A stretch of 64,000 nt of DNA, taken from contig VCJN01001728.1 of assembly GCA_006384855.1 (NCBI GenBank), forward strand, positions 62,001 through 126,000. The letters are read 5' to 3'. A program made the translations under genes and the position numbers. The DNA is from Tetraselmis striata (taxonomy: Eukaryota > Chlorophyta > Chlorodendrophyceae > Chlorodendrales > Chlorodendraceae). Under the pieces are notes generated by a model. It did no database searches, was not told the DNA's origin, and saw only the letters and a program-made list of their open reading frames with translations. Below, piece by piece: positions 22,233 through 34,982 of the stretch (within the stretch, counting starts at the first letter, position 1; each line of letters opens with the position of its first letter).

Positions 22233-22843
22233 GTGAGGAGCGTTGCAACTCCCGCTGGCGAGGCCAATGCGAATGATGTTGCATCTCAGGCGGTAGATGT
22301 GGGGGCTGGTGGCGGTGCGCCTCCTGTTGGCGCCGGTGGCGCAGCGGCTAATGCAGCAGCAGAGGTTGGACATGGGCGGCAAGGCGTGCGCTCTGGAAAG
22401 CCGGCGATCATGTTTACTGTGGGCCGCGCGGCTCGAACACGCAAGCCCATGGATGCCAACAGGAATGAAGATAGCAAGCCCCCCCCCCCCCCCCCCCCCG
22501 TCATACCAGCCATGGGTTAGGCGGCAGTGGCGTGATTTCCGGACCAGATTTACAACTCTCCATGGCCGCCAATGGGCTGTAAATTACCCCAGCTCTGATC
22601 GCACAGACCATGCACCTACAGCTTCAGCGGCAACATCGGTAGCTGCAGCGCAAAAAACTGTTGAGCAGTCGGTTGCGGATGTCAGCGATGAAGACGTTCT
22701 CGCCATCCTCGTTTCGTTCTTCAAAACACATCGCAGCATGTGGACAGCCATAATCACAAAGGTTTATCCCAAGGTGGCGGTTCAGGCGGAGAAGGATGCG
22801 GTGCCAATGATACATGAGCAAATGTCAATGCCATGCATGATGC
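22233..22843 (+). CDS. Unassigned reading frame with a poly-C break
   Basis: A first segment (22233-22470) is Ala/Gly-rich and ends in a basic stretch (GRAARTRKPMDANRNED). After a poly-C run at 22480-22500, another frame continues with RRQWRDFRTRFTTLHGRQWA and VADVSDEDVLAILVSFFKTH, a helical, charged segment. The poly-C run followed by ATACCAG could be an intron end, which would reconcile the frames. No family is recognised. It faces the minus-strand gene at 22908-23478. Confidence 0.3.
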
Positions 22844-22907
22844 ACGCTGGGCGATCTATGTGGCAAGGCAGGGTAGCACCTTCCACCCGCCTTGCGCCTT
22901 TGATTAG

Positions 22908-23478
22908 CTACCTCTGTCGCTTGCTCGACTGCTCCCCTCGCTTCCTAGGTTGGACTTTGTAGTCCGGCGGCAGCGGGATGTAGGCAACGCCGCATTGCTC
23001 TTGCGACAGTTCATGATGCATTGCAAACAAGCAATCAATGGAGCACTTGTCACTACCGATGACGGAGACTGCCATGCATCGCTGACACAGCATGCTAGCA
23101 TGGGTAGCGCCGTGTGTGTTGGGGAGGGGGTGGGCGACAACACTGGACACAGATAGGCATTGGCGACATACCGGCGGGTAGCAGCCAGTGGGAGGATCGT
23201 GTACTCCTCTTTGTTTGCAACCGCCATGATGTTGGCTGACAATCGGTAGTCCGTGCTGTCGTCTAGGTAATCACGGTGCAAAGACGAACCCTCGTAGAGC
23301 CACAGTCCTTTTGCAATATGGAATCAAAATCATAGGAACACGTCAGCATGTCTTCACCGCTATCACATCAATGGATACACACACCCACATGGCACATTTG
23401 CCTGACCTCGTGGAAGGCGTTCTCATCATAGTTGTTGTTTGGTGGCAGGACAACGAAGCTGTCGGCTAAGATGCTCAC
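22908..23478 (-). CDS. Putative 3-exon gene or fragment, function unknown
   Basis: Three minus-strand segments look coding. About 23478-23405 gives SFVVLPPNNNYDENAFHE with a GT donor. About 23300-23150 gives SSLHRDYLDDSTDYRLSANI, then KEEYTILPLAATRRYVANAY. About 23093-22908 gives CMAVSVIGSDKCSIDCLFAM and AYIPLPPDYKVQ, ending at a stop after a basic tail. Junction phases are compatible (AG acceptors near 23296 and 23093). Composition is less GC-biased than the host genes here. I recognise no domain. The 5' part is missing or lies in the duplicated sequence above 23490. Confidence 0.4.
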
Positions 23479-23492
23479 TGGCGAGGGATAGT

Positions 23493-24193
23493 AGCCCGAT
23501 ATTGGTCAAACACGCGTGGCAGCCTGGGATATAGTGCTGACATGGTAGGTTCAGGTTATATTCCAGGAGGTGGGACGTGTAGTGGTGACAATTGCGCGGC
23601 GCGTTGAGTCGGCGTGCGAAGAGCTATAATGGTGCGACGGCGGGCGGAGACGAGGGACGCGGGGCGGGCCATATGGGTGTGCCGTGGGCGAGACGCAATC
23701 ATGGCGCCCACAAAGCAACAGCACGCCCACACACACAAACATCTCCAAATATATGTCTAAGCTGACCATATAGACCTTGAAACTTAGTTGGGGCGGGCTG
23801 TGGAGGCTGCCCGAACCATCCCCGCGGCCGCGGTTGCGCAGTTGAAGCTCATAGAAACAATATTGCGAGAGGAGCGGCCGTCAGTTTCGCAAGGCATAGT
23901 GACCCGATAATGGTCAAACACGCGTGGCAGCCTGGGATAGTGCTGATATGGCAGATTAAAATCGCGTTCCAAAAGGCGGGACGTGTAGCGGTGCCGACGG
24001 CGCGGCGAGTTGACTCGGCGAGCGAAGAGCTATAATGGTGCGATATCGGGCGGAGACGAGGGACGCGGGGCGGGCCATCTGGGTGTATGTGCCGTGCGGC
24101 GAGACGCAATCATGGTGCCCACAAAGCAACATCACACCCACACACAAAAAATATATCTCCAGATATATGCCTAAGCTGCTCATATGGACCTTG
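23493..24193. repeat. Direct duplication, about 290-bp unit
   Basis: Bases 23493-23778 and 23902-24193 share long blocks, including GGTCAAACACGCGTGGCAGC, GAAGAGCTATAATGGTGCGA and CGGAGACGAGGGACGCGGGG. Start-to-start spacing is about 409 bp, and the intervening 120 bp is single copy. Confidence 0.85.
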
Positions 24194-26330
24194 GCATGCA
24201 TGCCATATGCAGCGTGGAGGGTGCCCGAGCTCCCCCGCCGAAATGGGTCGACCTGGATGTGTCGCAGAAACCGACGAAAACCGCCGCCGCTCAGCTCAAC
24301 GTGCAGGCCGCCGTGGGACTCTGCGGGCCTTAAACGGAATGACACAGCCGGAAACTCGGCGGCGGAGGGGGGACTTACTTGGGGTAGGTACAGTGGATGA
24401 GGGGGTCCAACTCGGAAAGATGAGCAGCACGCATGGGTGGGCGAGGGTGACATCGGCATGTCGGTGGGCAAGTGAGATGTGCCCGCTGTAGTGCTGGGTG
24501 CTTGCAGCGGTATCGCGCCGCGATGCGCATAAGTGAGACAGCAAAAGGTAGAAATACCGTACGGGTACGATAGATCCGTATAATCGCTAAACTTACTAGT
24601 TTTTACGCCGTGTGGGTGCGCCGTGACACATTTAGTCAAACGGTTTCAGTTCCGTCATGGTTCTGTCAATATTGTACCCCTTGCTCCCGACCACACCGAC
24701 GAGCACACCCACTCTCGTTGCTTGAATGCGTTTAATCATCTCAAAGGCATGGGTCATGGGTCCATGTGGAGCCCTTGACTTGCCGCTCTAAAGCGGTAAG
24801 AATCGCGCCCCATCCGCGCCGTGATCCGCGCATCATCGAATGAAACGAAGTAACACACCGTCAAGCTGACCCGCGGCGCGCAGGGATGCCCGACCCGGTA
24901 ACAAGAGTTATCCTCCGAGCTCACGTAAGAGTACACTTATCAACCCACGTTACCTAACTACATGCGGTCCGTAGTTGCTCTTTAGGTGATGTGGTAGCGG
25001 GTGCTGTCAGTGGGGTGTCCCAGCCGAGTCGGGATCTTGCCCATATCGGACGTCGGCCGCGACAACGTCTAGTGCACTGGATGCGGCAACAACCTACCCA
25101 CAAACCGATTCCCCCACTTCCCGACACCGCCCCACAATCCAATCCTTAGGTCTCACGCTGCAAGGGAAGCCCCTACGCGGGCCTCGGGTTGGGTCGCCGT
25201 GGGCTCACCTCGAGGCTAATGGCTGCGACCCTTGGCTTGGTAGTGGATGGGGAGGGATATATTCATGTATTTTCGTTCTCATTTCGTACATTGGCTACTG
25301 GTCGCCGCTAGCGGTAATTGGCAAGAACTAATGTACTACTTGGTGCGCCGTGTGCTAGCATGTTGGTCTCCGCCGCTCAAACTGAGTTGTTCCTAGGGTC
25401 GGCCGTCTCTAACCATGGTAGTAGGGAACACACATATACCGTGTAATTACAGGCCATCCTCCTACCGGTACCTTTCGTTTCCAAGCCATGCCTCCTGCTT
25501 CCATCACGCGCTATTTTCCGAATAATCACGAGCGGTCGCCAGCACGAGCGACCACCGTTAATTGCTTGGCGGTAATGGGAGTGAGGGAGTCCTGATCATG
25601 CAGTAGTTGCCCCACCCCCGCGTGTAAAAGGCTTTTCTGTATATGCACGGCTGCTGCGTAATTTACAGTCACCGTGCTTCGACCAACACTTCCCGCGGTA
25701 ACCTGTACAACATTTCGCGATCCAAATACGGTACGAATATTAAAATTGGAAATGATTACAGCTGCTAATTTGCTGCTTGCAGCACTGGCGCCAAGACTGA
25801 GTTGTTCTTAGGGCATGCTATCTCTAACCATGGTAGGGAACACTAGGTGTAATTACAGCTCAAGCTACAGGCCGTCCTCTTGTGTGTCCAAGCCCCTCCT
25901 CCCTCCAGCGGGCAATGCTAGGATAGCAGCGCCCCCCTGTTGTCCCTATCTAAGTCAGGCCTATCCCACTCAGAGCCCAGCAGGTAAGCTTAGGCAGCCG
26001 AAGCGTCCCGCCTACATCTGCTAAGTTGAGATGGGGGAAGGGGGCTGACCGGAATAGCTAAGTGTTGCTCAGTATTTATCCACCGCTGAGCCGGTCAGTG
26101 GGATTAGTGGGGGCTGCGATGCCTTCCTTCACGACAGTGAGTATTTGATGTATGTGGCGGGTTGTGGTAATCAGCTATGGGGATGTCCTGTGTTTTGGGC
26201 GGTGTTGTCATGATTGTGTGATATATTAGTAGCTGCACCGGGCAGAGGGATTAGTAGTATGTGGCCGGTGTTCTTGAGGCAGCTGGCCTGCTTGTTGCTG
26301 CGGTGGATCGCGCGGCAGTTACTGATGCGA
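24194..26330. other. Gene-less stretch with a 415-bp-spaced direct repeat
   Basis: No supported gene on either strand. A block of about 80 bp beginning ACTGAGTTGTTC and containing TCTCTAACCATGGTAG and GTGTAATTACAG occurs at 25381-25465 and again, diverged, at 25797-25880. Confidence 0.6.
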
Positions 26331-26334
26331 GCTG

Positions 26335-28930
26335 TCAGAATGCTTGGGCTGCTTCGTCGTCCGTTTCCCAGTCGCTGCCGGAGTTGTGAGTGCCACAGAG
26401 GCGCGGCTTGCTCCTGCTGCGGTTGCGGGTGGTGCCGCAAGAATGGCTACGACCTCTGGGCTGCTTCTTCTTGTGTTTGGCGGATGCGGCTGCCTTGCCC
26501 TTGCCTGATGGGAGGGGCTGGCGGGGGTGGTCTTCGAGCTGGATCGAGTGGCGCTGTGGGTTACGCAATTGATGTGAATGCGCTGTGGGTCTGGCTAGCT
26601 CGGCCGCGAGTGCAGGCCGACTGGTTGGGGAGGACCGGGCGAGCAACTCTGTGGTCGTGGTGGTGAGGTGCTGGAGCTCGACCAGTCGTTTTGTGGTGCA
26701 TCAGGTGTGCCTTCGCGGAATGTGCGTTGCACTATTGAGCAGTATTGGGGGGGGGGGGGGGGGGTGTCGGGGGTAATGTCAGCCAGACCTGGTGCCTCCG
26801 CTACTCCGCGCTGGGCGGTGTCCACATCCATGGTGCTGTCATTCTCCTCGTAGTTCAGTTCAAGCTCGTCCTCGTCTTCCGCCTGCACTCCGGTAGTCAC
26901 GGCGGTTGCCACTGGGGCTGTGGCTGTTGGTGCAGGGGCTGGGTGGGCTGCTCCGGGGGCGCTCTCCGTTGATGCTCGGCGCTGGTCGATGGTTGTAACG
27001 GCATTAGCAACCCCTCCTCGCCTCTCTATCATGTGCTCGAACCCAAGGGGAGAGTATCGTGGATCTAGGGTTCGGCATGGGCTGTTGGGGTCGCTGGTAG
27101 TGTTAGTTGGGCTGGGCCGGCTGGTGGTGTTGTTGGCGTGGTGCCCGCAGCTCGCCCCTCTGCAGGTACCTCAACTGGCGCGACCTTGATCTTCCCGCAC
27201 GCTGTCGAGACTGTCTTGCACCCCTGCTCCGCTCTGTCCGTCCTGCAGGTGCCGCCGATGATGCTGTGGTGGTGGGCGGTCAGCTGCAGGGTGAGGGTGT
27301 AGACATGGCGTTGTTGCTGGAGGGGTCTTTCGAGACTTCTTCCGCATGCCCATCGCTGTGCGTCGGAGCTGGTTGTGGCCAGCGTTGCCGCCGAGTTCTC
27401 CCGCCTCCCTAACCGTCTGGCTGAAGGGGTGTACGAGGATTTCCGAGGGATCGAACTCGGACTCCGTGAGGTAGATTACGATGGTTCTGAGGCGTACCGC
27501 CCGTAGTAGTGCGACATGAGAGGTGAGGGCCATTGCCAGGCCGCGTAGGGTGTCCGCGAACTCCTCGTCATCTTTGCCGAGGGAGATGGCGCAGAGATTG
27601 TCGTCTCCCACGCACAGCAGTGCCGGCTCGGTGTGGTGTTGCTGCATCTCGACGCCAGCAGCTATCATGGTGTCCGTCAGCCATTGGGCGTGCTGCAGCT
27701 CCGGGGGTGTGTTGATACGCTGGCCGATGGTGGCTGCGATGGCCTCTGCTAGCTGCTCGACCGTTGGCGGCTCCAGGTTGGCTAGGGGGCCGGTGCAGAT
27801 CGCTTTGGCCGTCAGCGCGCATCGGAAGAACTGCTTGGACATGGCCGGGGGCAGCACTCCTTGGTGTGGGGTGGTTGGCGGGTCCTCGCGTTCTTCGCTG
27901 TGTTCGACGGTTACCTGGACCACCGCTCGGCCATGCATCGGGTCGCCAAACGGCAGCGCTAGTACGGCATCCCGGCACACATCTTGTAGTAGGCGCGCCG
28001 CATCGGGGTCAAGGAGTTCGAGTCGCACCGAGTCGGCCGAGCGGCGGGCCTTCCACACCTTGCGGACCTCCAAGAGAGCCAATAGAGTGCGGGTCGGAGG
28101 GCAGATGACGGCGTCGTCTGCGTAATCTGTGTCGGCCTCGTACTCGGCCCAAGCTCTCACGCCGGCGCGTGCCAAATTCTCTGGTGGCGTTTCCGCGGAT
28201 TGATCTAGCGCCGCTTCGCATGGTTGGGGTTGGTCGTACGCCGGGAGGAGGCCCTGCGCTAGGTGCCGCTACATGTCGGCCTCTGTAAGGCCCCTAAACG
28301 AGGGAGAGCGGAGCCATACATGGTGTACCCGGGCGCTCGATGTGGTCGAGGTGCGGCGCTCCGAGCAGGCGGGTGGAGCGGCGGCGGCCCTAACGGTCGA
28401 GGATCGCTGTGCCCTCTCCTGTCCATTGGATATGCAATACGCTAGCGGCCGTTTCTCGGCGGGCCAGCCGCAGGATGACGGACCCAGTGGTAGTGGGAAG
28501 CCTGGTGCCACTCGATGCGGTTGGGTCAGCGGCGGTGGGTTTGGGAGGGCGGCGAGTCACCCCCCGGACGTCTGCCGTTAGGATTTGGACAGCGATTCTG
28601 GGGCTGAGGGTGCGGATCAGATTCGTCACAGTCCGGCCCCGCGACTCTTCGTCCATAGCTTGATGTTGGGCCATCAGATCGCCGAACAGTACGGGCCTCA
28701 TGGGTGGAATCGTCCGTGCCGGCGGGGAGGCCGGTGAGGAGCAGGTGGGTTGGGCGTTGTAGTACGCGTATGTGGCGGCGGGTTGCTGGTGGGAGTTGGG
28801 TGACTGCGAATTTTTTTGCAGTTGCGACCGTGCGGATCGCTGGCTGTTGTACTCTGCTGCCCCTCAGCGCGGCCAGAAAAGTGCCGGCCCCGGCGTCCTG
28901 TTGCTCCTCAGGTCTGCTGTCGATGTCCAT
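26335..28930 (-). mobile_element. Retroelement Gag/ORF1-like fossil
   Basis: A minus-strand series of coding-like blocks runs from 28930 to 26335. It comprises an acidic start (MDIDSRPEEQQ), a globular region, a long Ala/Glu-rich helical region (27171-28175), a Pro/Ala-rich acidic linker, and a Lys/Arg-rich tail. This order suits a retroelement structural protein. No reverse transcriptase follows, so the family is uncertain (LINE ORF1 or Gag). The copy looks broken, with a few breaks. Confidence 0.4.
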
Positions 28931-31420
28931 GGTGGCTGTAGTGGTGGCCTCCTAGACGGCCTGCTCTTCACGCCACTGTGGGCGCAAGCCGGCAGTTGGC
29001 ATGGTGCTTGTGGGTGTCCGGTCGTCGGACGGTCCACCGTACGTTTATTTGCAGGAGGAACACGCTACCAATACCAGTAGGCGCGCCGGCTCGCCCGGAT
29101 TTAATGCACACGCAGTACTGTATCCGGTGTTAAGGACCGGCGGAAAAGTGAGAAGTTCACGGTACGAATAATCTGTCCGCGCGCGGCGTGCCCCTGCGCG
29201 CCGCGGGATCCGCGTCGCCGCTCGAAGTACCCGCCAGGCACGGCGGGTGGCGAATCAGGCATCCACTAGCACAACCTCGTCCATGCCGCCAGCTCCCGCC
29301 TACCCCGTATCCCTATCTCCTGCCCCCTTATGCGAGGACACATGGCATCATGGCTAACTCGGGGCGCGTATATGTCCCGGGACGGCGGCCAAGAGGTCCA
29401 CCCTCGCGACTGCGGCCCGATTGACCACCCCTATCAGGGATTCGCGTTTTGTTGACACCAGCATACGCCTTTAGGGCCAAAACCGCTCGGATAGAAAGGC
29501 AGCATAGTCAAATAGAATGCCTAAACATTGTACGTTGTTCGCTAGCTCGCCCGAACGAGCTTGTGCCATCGGTGCGAAGTTTATGGTGGGGGTGGCACTC
29601 AGATCGGGGGGAATCCACGGAGATCCCGCAGCACGCCGCCGGCGCGGTCGTACCGGTCTCGACCCGCCCACCATCGCCGCATAAAGAGGCACTACTAGTG
29701 CTACGGCCGGTTGCGGTGTCGGTGGTTGACAGTCGTGGGCTCGATGGAGGCTAGAGATTGGGCAACGGGCCGCGCGATGTGCGCGTCTCGATTTCGGAGT
29801 AAGTGCACACTATGCCAAGGCGCTAACCGCGTATCGGATCATATATTCGGGCAGTTTTTGCAATATCGTACGGGTTACCGTGGGAAGTGATGTGATCTTT
29901 CCTCTACCTCCGCGATCGCTGAAAATATCCCGCAAGTCGCGGCGCTGATCACCCCGCCGCGCCACCGATACTGCCTCCATCTCGCCCACTTGAGCTCTTG
30001 CGGTAGGATCCCCAAAGGAGACTGGAGGGAAGAAGGCGGCATTCCCCCCCCCCCCCCCCCCCCACCTACCGTCCGCGTGTCGTCGTTCCGTGGTCGGCGT
30101 GCCGGTCCTGCTCGCCTGCGCGCCACTCGACCCCGCAGCGCGCCTCGTCGTTGTAGCCACCCGTCAACGGTCAGACCGGGATGGCCGCCAGATGACTCCT
30201 CGCACTGGATGGCCGCGAATCCCTCAAGGCACTCCAGCTCATGTCTCATGGCCCTTGAGTCGCTGCCAGGCCCGGCCTCTCCGCCCCCTAACGCCCGCCC
30301 CGCCTTCAAGTGCAGGACACCCGTCTCCTCGCGCTCTCCGCCCTCGCCCGTTCTCACGGCGGGACGGCCGAGGGTTTTCCGGGCCGTGTTCCGAACGGGT
30401 CGGCCGTAGGGCGCCGCCAAACACGTATTAGGCGGGATCGAGTGATTCACAGGTGGAACATATACGGGTGGGGCGAGGTGCCGTGGGGGCGGGGGGGGGG
30501 GGGGGGGGGGGGGGCGGAGTACGCCGGATCTTCTGCATGTCGGTCGCAAGTCGTATTGAGGTACGAACACACTGCGATTTTATTTCAAACAGCCCTCGCG
30601 AGTGGGCTACCGCCGTCGGAGTCGTACACCCCCCCCCCCCCCCCCCCCTCATGCCGTATATAGGTGTATCTCGGAGAGGCCGACGCAAGGCCGAGCTCGC
30701 AAAAGAATTGTTTTTAGCAGCCCCCCGTACCTGGTTGTTGCCCGGCGGCGCCAGCATGCGCTACCGGGACAACTGGTATTATATTTAAAGCCCCCCTTAG
30801 GCTCCCCGGTCGTCGCATGATCCGAGGACCCGCACTGTGAGATTCATATGTGACATACGGGTGACGAAGCACTACTACTAGCGACTATTATTTATCCGTG
30901 AAGGCTGCTGTTGGTGGCGGCACGTCCATCCAGTTACGTGCGAGTACATCCGGCGTTATTGCCGGCGGGCGATAAATCCTTTTTGGTAATCATTCTGGTA
31001 GTCGTACTAGCCCGGTGACGTGTTACATGGCACTGACGTATAAGGTACAAGGTTGTCCGTGTAGTACCGGGTAGTACGCGATATATTTATTAAGCCGGTA
31101 CCGGGTATCTAGTACGAACCCGGGCGCGAGGACGAGTCGTCCTGTGGATAACTACGACTATTAGTACATGGGAGCGCAAGTCGCAGCCGTACGTATTTGG
31201 TAACAGTGGGGAGTCTTGTGTACATTATAGCTATTCCTGCTGAACGGGCCTGCCAGCCGTCCGATCAAAGGTCATCAGATGGGCGGTTTGGCTGCCATGT
31301 TTTGCCAAAGAGTGCTCACGTTACATAAATATTCGCGAGGGGGAGGGCGGGGGCAGGCAGCGGTTTGCCGAAGAATGTTTGAATTACAATATTCGCGACA
31401 GCTGCCGTCGGGGCATGTGG

Positions 31421-31453
<33 letters not shown>

Positions 31454-31543
31454 CGGGCGGGCGTGGTCCCCCCGCCGCCCCCCCCCCCCGCCGCCCGCCG
31501 CTCCCGCCGGGGGAGTGAGGGGAGGGGGGTAAGGGGGCGGGGG
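28931..31543. other. Gene-less, repeat-rich stretch
   Basis: No recognisable gene. Minus-strand frames at 29810-30570 encode an unassigned peptide (QVGEMEAVSVARRGDQRRDL) but include translated poly-C. Long homopolymers lie at about 30045-30063 (C), 30490-30514 (G), 30629-30649 (C) and 31421-31453 (G). Confidence 0.5.
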
Positions 31544-32250
31544 CTACTGCTTGTTCTTGTTCTTGCGTGCCCGGGGGACCCTCCGCTTCGACGATCTCGC
31601 TGCCTCCGCCTCCGCCTGCGCCTCCGCCTGCGCCTCCGACTCCGCGACCGTCAGTTTCTTACCTCGGCGCTTCTTCACTGGCCTCTTCCGCTTCTTGTCA
31701 TCCGTCAGTGTCTTCACCACCCCAGGAGGCTGTGCCATCGACGACGCCGCCATGAGCTTCCTTACCTTGGCGTCGGGACGCCCCCTGTGCCCAGACGCCC
31801 ACAACAAGCCACAATCGTTTCGCCTTTAAGCGGCTGAGGATGCGGCCTCCTCGGCCACCACGAGTTGCGCCGCTGGCACTGTGGAAGCCTTGGCGTTGAG
31901 GTGGGCCTTACGGCGCTCCCGGACGAACCTGCGCGCGGCACAAGTTAGCCACGAGTGGGTGCGTGCTAATGTGGAGGATGGAGTGTTTTGTTGCGCGCCC
32001 ACCTTTTCACGCGTTTCCTCATGTCTTTCTCGTCCTCCTCGATGCCGGCGGCGCGGACACGCGAGACAACAAGGCTCGCCGCCCACTTTTGCCCGGGGGG
32101 CGAGGTCTGCCATGGCGCTGTGAGCGGTGAAGGGGGGGGGGGGGGGGGGCGAGGTGGAGAAACTAACACCCAGTCGACGACCGCCTTCCGCAGCAGTCAA
32201 CGACACATCGGAGGCGAGGAGCAGCGCGCCACTACTATTTATATGCACGT
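31544..32250 (-). CDS. Putative spliced gene for a Lys/Arg-rich nuclear-type protein, 5' end unclear
   Basis: Coding-like segments on the minus strand. The one at about 32120-32009 reads GQKWAASLVVSRVRAAGIEE, then DEKDMRKRVKR, and ends at an AAG|GTGGGC donor. It joins in phase, across an 80-nt intron ending GCGCAG, to FVRERRKAHLNAKASTVPAA (about 31928-31828). A last segment (about 31807-31544) has KKRKRPVKKRRGKKL, an Ala/Glu/Gln repeat and a basic end RARKNKNKQ before the stop. The join between the last two segments is not resolved. The basic clusters look like nuclear localisation signals. I recognise no family; it may be the C-terminal part of a transposon protein. Confidence 0.4.
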
Positions 32251-32849
32251 ATTGTCAAGAGCTAGTCGGTGCGGCATTGTGTCGGTGTAATTTCGCAATG
32301 TTTATTGTTGAAGTAGCACGGCGTAATGAATACGCGGTTTCACCGAGTGAATCCGGGATAATATGTGCGGTAGGGCGCGCGTACATGTGCGCGACGAATG
32401 TGCGCGGATGTGCGCAGCGTTGTGCGGCGGTGTGCGGCGGTGTGCGGCGGTGTGCACCGATGTTAATATAGTGTGAATATTATATCGGCCGTAGACGATC
32501 GGGTCAGGCAGCACCGCCCGTGCTTGTAAATAAGCGACAATGGATCACGTCATGCTCCGGTTGTACTCCTACACTTCCTCCACTTTGGCGGGTGGGGGGG
32601 GGGCGGGGGGGGGGGGGGTCCTGTCCTTATTACTTGCATCGGTGGACGTGCTGGATATGGAGGTCACAGGGCACATCGCGTGGTTTCGGAGCAGCTCATT
32701 CGCGCCTCCTCGTCTTGTTTGCAATCGTCGCCCTAATCCAATGCAGGGTGAGTAGCGGGACATTGTGCCCCCCCCCCCCCCCCCCGGTTTATGTAAACAA
32801 ATATGTAGCCGTGCATGCGCCGCAATCGGTACCCAATGAGCGGGGTATG

Positions 32850-34337
32850 TGACAGTGGTTTCGGAGCAGTGCAAGCATTCCGTGCGTGTGCACAAGCACG
32901 TACGACTGGGAATGAGGCGGGGGTTGCGGATGGAGTGCATTGGCGGTGCATAGAATAGCGTGTTCCTGGGGTTTTGGCTGCATCAGACGCCGTATTCCCA
33001 TCCATCCGGCACGTAATGTCCGGTTTTCACACATTTGTGTTTTAATATAGTGTGAATATTACGCGTCTTTTACGCCGGGTGGATGGGCATCCGGCGTCCG
33101 ATGCACCCCAATTATTTGCAGCACGCTACTCTACGCACCGCCAATGCACTCCGCAAGCCCCGCCTCCATCCGCGTGGGAACCGGTAGTAAGTGTTGTTGT
33201 GTGCGCACATCGTGACAACATTACACGGTGGCAATTGCAATTAGCGGTGGATAATGTGAAGGCGTTTTCGAAATCGACAGAGAATGAGGCGGTGCTGGCG
33301 GAGTGCATTGGCGGTGCATAGAATAGCGTGTTCCTGGGGTTTTGGCTGCATCGGACGCCGTATTCCCATCAATCCGGCACGTAATGTCCGGTTTTCACAC
33401 ATTTGTGTGCTAATATAGTGTGAATATTACGCGTCTTTTACGCTGGGTGGATGGGCATCCGGAGTCCGATGCACCCCAATTATTTGCAGCACGCTAGTCT
33501 GTGCACCGCCAGTGCACTCCGCAAGCCCCGCCTCCATCCGCGTGGGAACCGATAGTAAGTGTTGTTGTGTGCGCACATAGTGACAACATTACACGGTGGC
33601 AATTGCAATTAGCGGTGGATAATGTGAAGGCGTTTTCGAAATCGACAGAGAATGAGGCGGTGCTGGCGGAGTGCATTGGCGGTGCATAGAATAGCGTGTT
33701 CCTGGGGTTTTGGCTGCATCGGACGCCGTATTCCCATCCATCCGGCACGTAATGTCCGGTTTTCACACATTTGTGTGTTAATAAAGTGTGAATATTACGC
33801 GTCTTTTACGCTGGGTGGATGGGCATCCGGCGTCCGATGCACCCCAATTATTTGCAGCACGCTACTCTACGCACCCCCAACGCACTCCGCAAGCCCCGCC
33901 TCCATCCGCATCGGAACCGATAGTAAGTGTTGTTGTGTGCGCACATCGTGACAACATTACACGGTGGCAATTGCAATTAGCGGTGGATAATGTGAAGGCG
34001 TTTTCGAAATCGACAGCGAATGAGGCGGTGCTGGCGGAGTGCATTGGCGGTGCATAGAATAGCGTGTTCCTGGGGTTTTGGCTGCATCGGACGCCGTATT
34101 CCCATCCATCCGGCACGGAATGTCCGGTTTTCACACATTTGCGTGTGAATATATATAGTGTGAATATTACGCGTCTTTTACGCTGGGTGGATGGGCATCC
34201 GGCGTCCGATGCACCCCGAATCTCACCAACACGCTACTCTACGCACCCCCAACGCACTCCGCCAGCCCCGCCTCTTTCCGCGCAGGTCCTACGTTACATT
34301 GTATGTATATACATACGTACATGTACTGCTCCGAAAC
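32850..34337. repeat. Satellite array, about 369-bp unit with internal dyad
   Basis: TGTGAATATTACGCGTCTTT recurs at about 33049, 33418, 33788 and 34159. That gives three full units and two partial ones, highly similar. Within each unit the left half (GGATGGGCATCCGGCGTCCG through ACCGCCAATGCACTCCGC) is the approximate reverse complement of the right half (GCGGAGTGCATTGGCGGTGC through GGACGCCGTATTCCCATCCA). The arms are about 80 bp, around a core of about 150 bp holding TGTTGTTGTGTGCGCACATC. The array is closed by GTTTCGGAGCAGT (32858-32870) and its reverse complement ACTGCTCCGAAAC (34325-34337). Confidence 0.93.
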
Positions 34338-34982
34338 CAGCCCAAACTTAATGAGTGCACAAGTGTAAATTGGGGGGGGGGGGGGGGGGGGGGGGGATGT
34401 GGCGGCGGGGCATCCACTCACACATACCCCGGCGATGCATGACAGATATTACATGCCGTGGCGGGTCGGCGGGCGACCGGGGGGGGGGGGGGGTCTATTC
34501 AACTACACGTGCGACAGTGTCGTTTCGTGGAGCAGTATATGTGCCCGGCCTCATTTACACCGCCCCCTACCTGCGATGCATGGTCCACCCCTACGAATTA
34601 CTTAGCACAAACCGCCATTACTTAATGGGAACCTAGCACAGCCAGGCTTATATGCCCGCTTTGCCGATCAACTTCTACGCACTTTCCGTCCCTCAACCGC
34701 CGGACATGGGGGTTAAGCCGCCAGCCTCGGCAGTTGCTTAGCCAGACTTGGCATCCCGTACCGTGTCCATGGCTTCGCAGCTCTGCCGCCGGCACACGCC
34801 GAGTCCGGCGCTTGCTGCCGCGGGGTTGCGCACGCATGCACGCACGGTAATACGCCGCCGACGCCGCCACGCTTACTTCCACCACCTTCGCCAGCCGCAG
34901 CTTCGCACGCCGTTCCGCCGACATACGAAACGCACGAATCCCCCTCCCCCCCCCCCCCCCCCCCCCCCCCCGTCCCCGCGTC
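34338..34982. other. Gene-less stretch right of the satellite
   Basis: Holds poly-G runs (about 34371-34396, 34480-34493) and a poly-C run (34945-34971). Nothing else is seen. Confidence 0.5.

Noticed and set aside
22904-23281. One continuous open frame instead of separate exons
   Set aside because: The protein-like parts are in different frames on either side of 23100-23150, with splice-like borders between them.
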